DNA of 64,000 nt. Source: Lachnospiraceae bacterium. GTDB taxonomy: Bacteria > Bacillota > Clostridia > Lachnospirales > Lachnospiraceae. The translations under genes and the position numbers were made by a program. The notes beneath the pieces were generated by a model that saw only the letters and a program-made list of their open reading frames with translations, was not told the DNA's origin and did no database searches. The stretch lies in NCBI GenBank assembly GCA_017614155.1, contig JAGACK010000014.1, positions 1 through 64,000 of the forward strand. The letters are read 5' to 3'. Of this stretch, positions 8,119-16,900 are shown piece after piece. The first letter of the stretch is position 1. Each line of letters opens with the position of its first letter.

Positions 8119-9216
8119 ATGGACAGCTCAAACAATACCAGAAAGCATTATCTTGATAACATCAGGTGGATCACTGTTGTGCTGGTGGTCATCTATCATG
8201 TTCTGTACATGTTTAACGGTGAAGGGATGCCTGGCACAGTTGGAAAGATCACTGATCTTGAGGTGCAGTATTATGATGTTTATCAGTATATAGTCTACCC
8301 CTGGTTCATGCTTGTATTATTCATCATTTCGGGCATAAGTTCAAAGCTGTATCTTGATAAGCACACAGACAGGGAATTCATAAAGAGCAGGACTGCAAAG
8401 CTTCTCGTTCCTTCGACGATCGGATTAGCTGTTTTCCAGTTCATCCAGGGGTATTTTAACATGTCGCTTGCCGGCGCGTTCGAGCAAATGGAGGGCGTGC
8501 CGAAATTTGTGATCTTCATCATCATGATGGCATCAGGCATAGGCGTTTTATGGTATATCCAGCTTCTGTGGGTGTTCTGCATCGTACTGATCCCCATCAG
8601 AAAGATCGAGAAGAACAGGCTGTGGAATCTTGCAGCCAAAACCAATATCATCGCGCTGATACTCGCGGCGGTCCTTATCCATCTGGCGGCTCAGGTATTA
8701 AACACTCCCGTCATCTGTGTGTACAGGTTCGGATTTTATCTGACCGGTTTTCTGCTCGGCTATTTTGTTTTTTCTCACGACGAAGTGATCAATGTGCTGA
8801 AAAAATGGCTTCCTCTTACAGCTGTCATGGCAGCTGTGCTCGGAACAGCTTTCTGCATGGTCAATTTCGGCGGCCAGTACGCGGACGCTCCTGCAAACAG
8901 GACACCGCTTTTTACGACCTATGCATGGTTTATGTCGCTTGCCATACTCGGAGCCGGCACAAAATACCTGGATTTTCAAAATGCTTTTACCTCGTGGATG
9001 AGCCGGCACAGCTGGGGGCTGTATATATTCCATTATCTTGGGATATCCGTTGTCGGATTCTGCATAGGAAAACCCGGCCTGCTGCCACCGGTGCTTACAT
9101 ATATCCTGGCCCTGATCGCGGGATTTGCAGCGGGATACCTGCTTTACGGGATAATATCACGGATACCGTTCTTCAGATGGGCTGTGCTTGGGATAAAGAA
9201 AGAGAAGAGAATATGA
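8119..9216 (+). CDS. acyltransferase family 3 membrane protein
   Basis: 365 aa integral membrane acyltransferase (OafA/YrhL type). The N-terminus RKHYLDNIRWITVVLVVIYH carries the family's conserved early R and H in the first span, and about ten hydrophobic segments follow. Such enzymes O- or N-acylate surface polysaccharides, glycopeptides or small molecules. ATG 8119 is preferred over ATG 8035 because AAAGGTGG lies at 8104-8111 and family members start close to the first helix. The next gene begins 1 bp after its stop, so it is co-transcribed with the XRE-AbrB regulator. Confidence 0.85.
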   Translation: MDSSNNTRKHYLDNIRWITVVLVVIYHVLYMFNGEGMPGTVGKITDLEVQYYDVYQYIVYPWFMLVLFIISGISSKLYLDKHTDREFIKSRTAKLLVPSTIGLAVFQFIQGYFNMSLAGAFEQMEGVPKFVIFIIMMASGIGVLWYIQLLWVFCIVLIPIRKIEKNRLWNLAAKTNIIALILAAVLIHLAAQVLNTPVICVYRFGFYLTGFLLGYFVFSHDEVINVLKKWLPLTAVMAAVLGTAFCMVNFGGQYADAPANRTPLFTTYAWFMSLAILGAGTKYLDFQNAFTSWMSRHSWGLYIFHYLGISVVGFCIGKPGLLPPVLTYILALIAGFAAGYLLYGIISRIPFFRWAVLGIKKEKRI

Positions 9217-9217
9217 T

Positions 9218-9658
9218 ATGTTTAATAAAAACCTTGTTGAGATGCGAAAGCTCCATGGCATGACCCAGGAAGACCTGGCCGAAAAGGTCGGTGTCAGCAG
9301 ACAGGCTGTGGCAAAATGGGAATCCGGGGAATCATTGCCGGATCTTGAAAAGGCCAGGATTCTGTCGGATGTTTTGAATGTTTCTCTGGATGAACTGGCA
9401 AATCATGAGCCTGAAGAAAATCTCGGGCTGGGCCTTGCGCCAAAGGGAAAGCACTTGTTCGGTATTGTCAATGTAGGCGATAAGGGGCAGATCGTCATTC
9501 CTGCCAAGGCCAGGAAGATCTTTGACATACAGCCCGGCGACAGTCTGGTGGTACTTGGGGATGAAGAAACGGGGATCGCCATAATGAAAGCCGATTACTT
9601 TCTGTCAATGGCCAATATGATCAAGCAGCTGGATAAACCCGGCAAGGACCGGAAATAA
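9218..9658 (+). CDS. XRE-family HTH regulator fused to AbrB/SpoVT domain
   Basis: 146 aa. Residues 1-60 form an XRE helix-turn-helix (MTQEDLAEKVGVSRQAVAKWESGES, key residues Q, S-R-Q-A-V and W-E). Residues ~80-125 form a swapped-hairpin AbrB domain (GDKGQIVIPAKARKIF...GDSLVVLGD). Both bind DNA, so this is probably a transcriptional regulator, and the fusion is common in Clostridia. It starts 1 bp after the acyltransferase stop and may control that operon. A terminator follows at 9692-9713. Confidence 0.88.
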   Translation: MFNKNLVEMRKLHGMTQEDLAEKVGVSRQAVAKWESGESLPDLEKARILSDVLNVSLDELANHEPEENLGLGLAPKGKHLFGIVNVGDKGQIVIPAKARKIFDIQPGDSLVVLGDEETGIAIMKADYFLSMANMIKQLDKPGKDRK

Positions 9659-9691
9659 TGTCTGAACCGGAAATACCGGGCAAAGGCCGGG

Positions 9692-9713
9692 CCTGTCGTC
9701 AGCACAGGTTTTT
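9692..9713 (+). terminator. rho-independent terminator
   Basis: CCTGT (9692-9696) and ACAGG (9704-9708) form a stem with a 7-nt loop followed by five T. It ends the acyltransferase/regulator transcript and lies just before the convergent SGNH hydrolase stop. Confidence 0.6.
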
Positions 9714-9720
9714 GGGGTAA

Positions 9721-10608
9721 TCACTCCGACAGATGCAGGGAGCGCAGGATCTGCTTTTTCTGTTCCATTTCTTCTATTTTCTGCACAAGCTCATCAATCT
9801 TTGGACCGGATGTCTGTTTTTCGGGACTGCGCGAAAATGAAGTCAGGCCGTTTATATCGATAAAATCCGAGATATAGGATCTGACGGTTTCTACCCATGA
9901 AGCATAAGCCGTGTTTGAAAGATGGCAGCTGCCGTCCGATGCGAAATCGGCCAGGAGATAGCCTTCGGGATCGCTCATCGGAGATGCTATATCTATATAG
10001 TATATGTTCGGTGACACATCACAGAAATGCTTCACATTGGAATTGAATTCGAGTATCTTTGAATTTATCACATTGCTCGTGGGCCTTGAGGGAGTGCAGC
10101 TTTCCATGAATATTGTGATGCCCGGATTGGCTTCCGTTATCTCGGCAATATATTTTTTCAGATTGTTCGTGGCGTTTTCTGCGCCCGAATTTCCCACCAG
10201 ATCATTTGTACCCATGCATATGAACACATATCTGGCTCCGCTTTTCTTTATGGCATCCTTTGCCCTCATCGGCACCCCGTCAACCTTCGGCAGGTATGGT
10301 GTATTGGACTTGAAGTCATTGACAAATGAATAGGATTCCTTTGCCAGCATCTTCGCATTTCCCAAAGGGACATTGTCATGACGGCTGTTGTACAGGGAAA
10401 GCCCTACGCTGATGGAGTTGCCCACAAAAGCGGACTGCGAAAGAAATGCATCCACAACGCTGTTATTATTATTCATATACCGGACGGCAGAAGCAGGCAC
10501 GGATCCTGCGGCAAAGACCTGCGTGCTGGATAATACAAGAAGGGATGATAACAGGACTGCGGCCCTGACAGCGGTCCGATATGGCTTTCTTAACAGAATT
10601 CTGATCAT
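9721..10608 (-). CDS. secreted SGNH/GDSL-type hydrolase
   Basis: 295 aa. The N-terminus is a signal peptide (basic start, hydrophobic core AAVLLSSLLVLSS, then VFAAGS). SGNH blocks are visible: block I FVGNSISVG carries the nucleophile Ser, block III has MGTNDL with the Asn, and the C-terminal block DGSCHLS carries Asp and His. Such enzymes are esterases, often acting on acetylated polysaccharides or peptidoglycan. The reverse-strand site AGGAAAAG precedes the ATG at 10608. It is divergent from the glmM operon and shares its regulatory region with repeated TTGACA-containing units. Confidence 0.85.
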   Translation of the reverse strand: MIRILLRKPYRTAVRAAVLLSSLLVLSSTQVFAAGSVPASAVRYMNNNNSVVDAFLSQSAFVGNSISVGLSLYNSRHDNVPLGNAKMLAKESYSFVNDFKSNTPYLPKVDGVPMRAKDAIKKSGARYVFICMGTNDLVGNSGAENATNNLKKYIAEITEANPGITIFMESCTPSRPTSNVINSKILEFNSNVKHFCDVSPNIYYIDIASPMSDPEGYLLADFASDGSCHLSNTAYASWVETVRSYISDFIDINGLTSFSRSPEKQTSGPKIDELVQKIEEMEQKKQILRSLHLSE

Positions 10609-10674
10609 AGCTTTTCCTGCGTGGAAGACCCCTTAAAACAACAACAGCACAAGTATAACATGACATGAAAACCC

Positions 10675-10714
10675 AATGCAAATGTCAAGATATAAATGCA
10701 AATGTCAAGATATA
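10675..10714. repeat. two perfect 20-bp direct repeats in a divergent promoter region
   Basis: The 20-bp unit beginning AATGCAAATGTCAAG is repeated head-to-tail at 10675-10694 and 10695-10714. A third related copy lies inverted at 10746-10761 (14 of 16 positions). On the minus strand each repeat contains TATCTTGACA, a -35-like hexamer, and the inverted copy has the same on the plus strand. Regularly spaced identical sites between divergent genes are typical of operators; the HTH domain of the downstream fusion is a candidate binder. Confidence 0.65.
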
Positions 10715-10749
10715 ATTGTAGTATTTTGACATAAAACACGGGAACTATC

Positions 10750-10778
10750 TTGACAAATGCACCGTTTTGATGTAAAAA
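10750..10778 (+). promoter_or_regulatory. probable promoter of the glmM operon
   Basis: TTGACA (10750-10755), 17-bp spacer, TAAAAA (10773-10778). The -35 is perfect and the -10 is weak, which would suit an activated or regulated promoter. The -35 lies inside the inverted copy of the 20-bp repeat. Confidence 0.5.
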
Positions 10779-10807
10779 TGTATCAGTTGATATCAAGGAG
10801 GGTCCTT

Positions 10808-12370
10808 ATGAAATACCTCGATGTTCACCAGGCCGCCGAAAAATGGGAAATGACCGAGCGGAGGATCACGATGCTGTGCCGTGACGGAAAGATACGGAAC
10901 GTCAAAAAGGAAGGCAAGCTCTGGCTGATCCCCGAAGGAACGCCCCGGCCCTTCGACGGCAGGACAAAAGAAGCCAAAGGAAGTCAGTCAAAACAAAACG
11001 GAAAAAAGGAGAAAAAAATGGGAAAATACTTCGGTACGGACGGGTTCCGCGGAAAAGCAGGCGTGGTGCTTACAGCCGAGCATGCATTCAGGATCGGACA
11101 GTTCCTGGGCTGGTATTACAGCAAGGAAAAACCGGCAAAGATAGTGATCGGCAAGGATACGAGGCGTTCTTCTTATATGTTTGAAAATGCCCTCAGCGCA
11201 GGCATCACATCGACGGGAGGCTTTTCTTATCTGCTGCATGTGACCACCACACCATGCGTCAGCTATATCACGAGAACGGAGGGCTTTGACTGCGGCATCA
11301 TGATCTCGGCCAGTCACAATCCCTATTTTGACAATGGAATAAAGCTTTTGAACTCCGAAGGCGAGAAGATGGAAGATGAAGTGCAGGATATGGTGGAGCG
11401 CTTCATTGACGGGGAGTTTGAGGGAGTCGAGCCGGCTACGGAAGCAAAGATCGGTCAGACCATTGACTTTTATTCGGGAAGGAACCGCTATATCGGATAC
11501 CTGACATCCATCGCTCCCGTGTCATTTGAGAACCGCTCCGTGGCGCTTGACTGCGCGAACGGAAGCGCGTGGATGATAGGAAGGGCTGTATTTGACGCTC
11601 TCGGCGCGAAAAACCATGTCATGAACAATACTCCCGACGGCGTGAACATCAACGCAAATGCGGGCTCTACCCATATCGAAGGACTCCAGAAATATGTGCG
11701 AGAGAACAAGGTCGATGTCGGCTTTGCCTTTGACGGAGACGCTGACAGGTGCCTGGCAGTGGATGAGTACGGCGATGTGGTCAACGGCGACATGATCATG
11801 TATATCTGCGCAAAGCATTTAAAGAACAAGGGAATGCTCACAAACAATACCGTGGTCACAACGGTTATGAGCAACTTCGGCCTTTACAAGGCTTTTGACA
11901 ATATCGGCATCGCCTATGAAAAGACGAAGGTCGGCGATCGCTATGTCTATGAGAACATGAAGGAAAACAACCATATGATCGGAGGGGAACAGTCTGGTCA
12001 TGTCATCTTCAGGAAATATGCGCATACGGGCGACGGTCTTGTGACCGCGATCATGCTGATGACCGTGATGATCGAGACTCAGCTGCCTTTGTCGGTTCTG
12101 GCATCCGAGGTAAAGATGTATCCCCAGGTCCTGAAAAATGTCGAGGTTGACGACAAGGAAAAAACCCTTGCCGATGCAGCGGTAAAGAAGGCTGTTGACG
12201 ATACCACGGACTACCTGGGAAGCGACGGGCGTGTCCTTTTGAGGGCGTCGGGTACCGAACCGGTGCTCCGTGTCATGTCGGAGGCGTCCACCTACAAGGA
12301 CTGCGAAAAATGCGTTGACGAGATCATTGATGCCATGAAGGCTTCGGGGCATCTGATTAAAGTACGCTGA
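10808..12370 (+). CDS. HTH-phosphoglucosamine mutase fusion (GlmM) with internal start
   Basis: 520 aa. Residues 1-~60 (YLDVHQAAEKWEMTERRI onwards) are an excisionase/MerR-like helix-turn-helix. Residues ~71-520 are a complete GlmM, which converts glucosamine-6-P to glucosamine-1-P for peptidoglycan. Visible are FGTDGFRG, the phosphoserine loop SASHNP, the Mg site DGDADR, the sugar loop GEQSGH and the phosphate loop RASGTEP. ATG 10808 has AAGGAGG at 10795-10801. In-frame ATG 11018 has its own AAAGGAG and is exactly where normal GlmM proteins begin (450 aa), so both the fusion and free GlmM can be made. Start of a three-gene amino-sugar cluster. Confidence 0.92.
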   Translation: MKYLDVHQAAEKWEMTERRITMLCRDGKIRNVKKEGKLWLIPEGTPRPFDGRTKEAKGSQSKQNGKKEKKMGKYFGTDGFRGKAGVVLTAEHAFRIGQFLGWYYSKEKPAKIVIGKDTRRSSYMFENALSAGITSTGGFSYLLHVTTTPCVSYITRTEGFDCGIMISASHNPYFDNGIKLLNSEGEKMEDEVQDMVERFIDGEFEGVEPATEAKIGQTIDFYSGRNRYIGYLTSIAPVSFENRSVALDCANGSAWMIGRAVFDALGAKNHVMNNTPDGVNINANAGSTHIEGLQKYVRENKVDVGFAFDGDADRCLAVDEYGDVVNGDMIMYICAKHLKNKGMLTNNTVVTTVMSNFGLYKAFDNIGIAYEKTKVGDRYVYENMKENNHMIGGEQSGHVIFRKYAHTGDGLVTAIMLMTVMIETQLPLSVLASEVKMYPQVLKNVEVDDKEKTLADAAVKKAVDDTTDYLGSDGRVLLRASGTEPVLRVMSEASTYKDCEKCVDEIIDAMKASGHLIKVR

Positions 12371-12427
12371 GAGCATCTGTCGTATAATAAGACCGTCTTT
12401 TGACGGAGTGTAAAAAAGGAGGATCTG

Positions 12428-13093
12428 ATGAAACTTACGATCAATGATCTGTACGATCTGTCCCACAGCATGGCGGGGGATTATCTGAAAGGCTTTACCT
12501 ATCCGTGGGAGGCCCTTGCCGGCATCGGGGACCTGATAACAAAGCTGGGCGCATCCTTAAGTCCCGATGAATATGATCATCCGGAAGAAAATGTGTGGAT
12601 CGCAAAGGATGCAAAACGCTATCCGAATAATTACATCGCGGGACCCTGCATCATCGGGCATGAGACAGAGATACGCCCCGGGGCTTTCATCAGGGGCAAT
12701 GCCCTGGTGGGCAATAACTGCGTGGTCGGCAACTCGACGGAACTGAAGAATGTCATACTTTTTGATAATGTCCAGGTTCCCCACTATAACTATGTCGGAG
12801 ATTCCATCCTTGGCTACAAGGCGCATATGGGAGCTGGATCTATAACCAGCAATGTGAAATCGGACAAGCTTCCGGTCGTCATCCACAATGAGGGAGAGAA
12901 CATAGAGACGGGAAGAAAAAAGATAGGCGCCCTGATCGGCGACCGTGTTGAAGTGGGCTGCAACAGCGTGCTCAATCCCGGTACCGTCATAGGAAGGGAT
13001 TCAAATGTTTATCCGGTATCCTGCGTGCGCGGAGTCATCCCTGAAAACAGCATCTACAAGGAAGCGGTAAAGATAGTGGTCAAGCACAACTGA
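12428..13093 (+). CDS. left-handed beta-helix acyltransferase, GlmU C-terminal-like
   Basis: 221 aa. The central part is built of hexapeptide repeats (PCIIGHETEIRPGAFIRGNALVG region, about 75-100) and contains the GlmU-like core around VPHYNYVGDSILG and MGAGSITSN. The N-terminal uridylyltransferase of GlmU is absent, replaced by ~55 residues of helix. It is probably an N-acetyltransferase or nucleotidyltransferase-associated subunit acting on glucosamine-1-P, given glmM upstream and nagB downstream. AAAAGGAGGATCTG precedes ATG 12428. Confidence 0.8.
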   Translation: MKLTINDLYDLSHSMAGDYLKGFTYPWEALAGIGDLITKLGASLSPDEYDHPEENVWIAKDAKRYPNNYIAGPCIIGHETEIRPGAFIRGNALVGNNCVVGNSTELKNVILFDNVQVPHYNYVGDSILGYKAHMGAGSITSNVKSDKLPVVIHNEGENIETGRKKIGALIGDRVEVGCNSVLNPGTVIGRDSNVYPVSCVRGVIPENSIYKEAVKIVVKHN

Positions 13094-13179
13094 CCTAAGA
13101 CGTCCGGACTGCAGGGCGGACAGTTTCACAATAAAAACAGTTCTATCAAAAAACTTAAGGGTAAAAAAGGAGAAGAAAA

Positions 13180-13911
13180 ATGAGAGTAATTGTAGCAGAT
13201 ACTTATGAAGAAGGCGCAAAGAAGGCAGCCGATGTGATCGAGGAACTGGTCAGGAAAAATCCTGAGTGTACGCTGGGACTTGCAACAGGATCAAGCCCCG
13301 TGGGCATGTATAAGGAGCTGGCAAGGAGATGCAAAGAGGAAGGCCTTGATTTTTCAAAGGTTCATTCGGTCAATCTTGACGAGTATGTCGGCCTTGAGCC
13401 TGACCATCCCCAGAGTTACAGGTTCTTCATGGATGACAATCTTTTCAACCATATAAACATCGATAAGAAAAACACCTATGTCGCAAAGGGTACCGGCGAT
13501 GTGGAGGCAAACTTAAAGGAGTTCAATGATATCCTTGACAAAACCGATATCGATCTGCAGGTCCTTGGAGTGGGCCCCGACGGACATCTCGGATTTAATG
13601 AGCCGGGAGAATTCCTCTATGAAAAAGCTCACAAAGAGACGCTTGAGGACAGCACGATAGATGCCAACACACGCTTTTTTGCAAGCCGCGACGAGGTGCC
13701 CAGATACGCCGTGACCATGGGAATGGGATCCATCATGAAGGCAAAGACGCTTCTTATGATCATCAACGGAAACAAGCAGGATGCGGCAAAAAAACTCCTG
13801 ATGGATGACAAGATAGACCCCAAATGTCCCGCGACCTTCATGAGGCTTCACAGGGATGCTATAGTAGTTATTGAAAAGAAACTGGCCGACGAGATCGGCT
13901 ACAGGGGCTGA
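13180..13911 (+). CDS. nagB: glucosamine-6-phosphate deaminase
   Basis: 243 aa, typical for NagB, which converts glucosamine-6-P to fructose-6-P and ammonia. Phosphate-binding TGSSPVGMY, the catalytic base in NLDEYVGL, and the active-site signature GVGPDGHLGFNEPG are all intact. AAAAAGGAGAAGAAAA lies just before ATG 13180. With GlmM and the GlmU-like protein it sets the balance between amino-sugar synthesis and breakdown. The convergent C1 peptidase ends 3 bp away with no clear terminator between. Confidence 0.96.
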   Translation: MRVIVADTYEEGAKKAADVIEELVRKNPECTLGLATGSSPVGMYKELARRCKEEGLDFSKVHSVNLDEYVGLEPDHPQSYRFFMDDNLFNHINIDKKNTYVAKGTGDVEANLKEFNDILDKTDIDLQVLGVGPDGHLGFNEPGEFLYEKAHKETLEDSTIDANTRFFASRDEVPRYAVTMGMGSIMKAKTLLMIINGNKQDAAKKLLMDDKIDPKCPATFMRLHRDAIVVIEKKLADEIGYRG

Positions 13912-13914
13912 GTT

Positions 13915-16900
13915 TTATCTCCAGTTCCCGCCTACCAGAGCGCCTTTGCAGGTTCCGGATTTCTGCACTATCTTAAATGCAGCGGTCCGGGTTCCGGCAA
14001 GGGCGTTTATTCCTTTCACGGTAACCTTTCCGGTTCCGCTGTTCTGATTATCCGAATAGGACAGTATCGCAAAATCCTCTCCCGGGACAAGCTCCCTGCC
14101 GTTAAGCCTGAATATCCCTGCAAGATCGTTTCGTGAAAGCGTCACGGGTTTTCCGGTGTAGGTCTGGTACGGTATCTTTCCTGTGATCTTTGCGCTGCCT
14201 ATCCCCCTGCCGCTTTCGTAATACCTGAAGGCTGCATTCACCTGTCCGGTATAGGCGCCGCTGCCGGAAACGGGGATGGTGGACTCTTTTGAAGGGTCTG
14301 ATGGCACAGTGACCTGCCCTGTCGAATAATCCGACGAAGACAGTTTTTTGCCGTTCCGGTCAATGATACTGACCTTCGGCTTTTTATATCCTCCCCTGCC
14401 TGCGGGCGTATCGGCGGCAATAACCGTGATCTCCTTATCACTGATGCTGCTCTTTTCTATGGTGAACTTTAAAACAACTGAACCGCTGTAGTTTCCCTTT
14501 CCCTTTACGGTAACGGACGCCTCGCCGGGGTTTTTATTATCAGTATATGAAAGGGTATAATCAGAGCCTTTCTTCAGCACGGCTCCTCTGTCCCTTACGG
14601 TCACAAATGGCTTTACGCCGCCTTTGACGAAGGGTTCCTTCGTGCTGTATTCATAAGCAAAGTCACCGCCTTCCGTAAGCCTCCTTTTGCCGGTGATGGT
14701 AAAGGTGCCCTCGACTGAGCCTGCATATCCGTCAGGATTGCCTGGCAGGGCGGTAAAGACCACCGTGGCGGTGCCGGGGTTTATATTGTTTATGACTTCG
14801 GTGACCGTATAATCCCTTCCGATGGCAAGGGTCCTGCCTTTGACCGTAAGCCTGTAAGCATTCTGCGCCGGAATGATCTCACTACCTGTATAAGCGTATT
14901 TCTTCGGAGTTACCGTTCCCTTTCCGGACGACAGCATTTTTTTGGAGTCGGACACAACAGTCAGGGAAATCCCGGCCGTGCCCGTATAGTTTTTGTCCGA
15001 AGAGGTGATGTATGCATCATAGGTACCGGCCTTACCGGTATCACCGTCGCAGGAAACAGTAAAGAGCGAGGCTTTCTGCTTCTTTCCGGTGGAGACCATC
15101 CTCAGGACAGGCTTTGGCTTTCCGCCCGCAGTTATGGCGATGTTTTCCGCGATGACATCCTTTCCGAGTTCGGCGGGAGCTATGCAAAATGATACGGTCA
15201 TCTTTCCGGTCTTTGAGTAATTGCCTTTGAATGTTATCGTTGCAAGGGCATTTCCCGCGTTTTTATTATCCGAATACTTAACGGAATAATCTTTTGATGT
15301 AAGTTTCTTTGTTCCGTCATACAGATGCAGGGAGGGGATTATGTTTTTTCCGGTATAGACATAGGAGGGCTCTATACCGCCTGCCCATATCTTTGAGCTG
15401 ACCGTGGTCTTTCCGGAGGCGGCATTTTTTGTCACCGATTCGACTTCCGATCCTCCGATCCTGGTCACCGTAGTGGTGATCTCATTTCCGCCTGCATCAG
15501 TTTTTGTTTCGGTTGAGACATCTATGGCATCGCCGCTTATGCCGGAGATATCCTTCATAAGCTCATTATGATCCGCTTCCCCGCCCTTTTTTGGTATGGG
15601 ACTGGCATATGTATGCCCGCACAGGGAGCAGACATGCTCTGTCAGGCCGTCTTCCGTATAAGAAGGGCTGACAAGCAGTGTTTCCCTGTAATCGTGTCTG
15701 GACGGGTCAGTCGATCCTTCCGTTCCTTTTTTCAGGAGGATCCCGCAGTCGGTACAGTACAGGTCACCGGAATAAGACCTGACCGTGCACATGGCTTCGC
15801 GCTTATACTTGATCTGCGTGTGCAGGTGACTGCAGTCTGAGACGGAAGGCTTTATGGAAAAGGTATAGGTCTTTTCATCGGTATAATTATTTATCCCTCT
15901 GACAGTTACCTTTGCATTGTCCCCGGCATCCGTGTTGTCTGAATATCCCACGATCTCATAATCCACATCCTTTATCAGATCCCCGCGGGAGCTGTTTTTG
16001 AGGCTGATTTCGGGGGTCACCGGACGGCCGTGGTCATAGACTGCTTCGGCTATGTTGGCCGAAGCGCCGTAATAAAACTTTGTGATGCCGTCAATTCCCG
16101 TGAAGTAAAGATCCGAAGAACTGAGAGTTGTCGGGTCCGAGGAAAACGGCACCTGTTTCGTCCCCTGGAAGTTGCTGCCATCCTTGCCCTTCAGTGAAAA
16201 ATATTGCAGGTCAGTGCGCATATCATTGTCGCTGACATCGGCAAAATCACTGTCGGTACAATCTATTGCTTCATAATCGCGTCCCCGTTCAAGCCGCGTG
16301 CCGTTAAAGCTCAGGATATAGTGCTGTACTATCTCCGACATCGGGATTACGGTCTTAAAACCGGCATAAGCGTTCGGGTAGATCACGGATTTGTGGATAA
16401 GGGAAAAAACGGATGCAGACAGATAGGCCGGTTTGACCTTAAAGTTCAGGCTTTTTTCTCCGGCAAATCTGGCGCTGCCGTCTTTTGCGCGTATATTAAC
16501 AGATGCCGTGCCGGCATTTACATTGTTGCTGTAGGTGATAACGGCATCAGCAGAGGTAACCCTTAAATACTTCCCGTCTTTTTTTACCATCACCTGCGGT
16601 GTCATGGCTTTTCCGGTATAGGTCACATCATTTACGGAGATCTCGGCAGATGAAAGATCTATCTGCTCCTGTGGCGGCGCAGCAGCATCGTCGGTAAATG
16701 CTTTTATCCTGAAATTTAAGCCCTCTTTGACCCCGAAATCTACCCATTCGTCATTTTCCAGAGAGAAACTCTGTCCCGGTTTGGCAGACGGGAGGCAGAA
16801 GTACCAGGCGCGGGGATCATAGACCCTACCCTCGCATGCCATGGAAACACCGGGGCATCCTTTTTTTTCAAGTTCCACACAGACTGCATATCTTTCATTT

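Noticed and set aside
8550..9263. 237-codon frame overlapping the acyltransferase
   Set aside because: Different frame of a well-supported membrane protein gene, with shadow-like composition.
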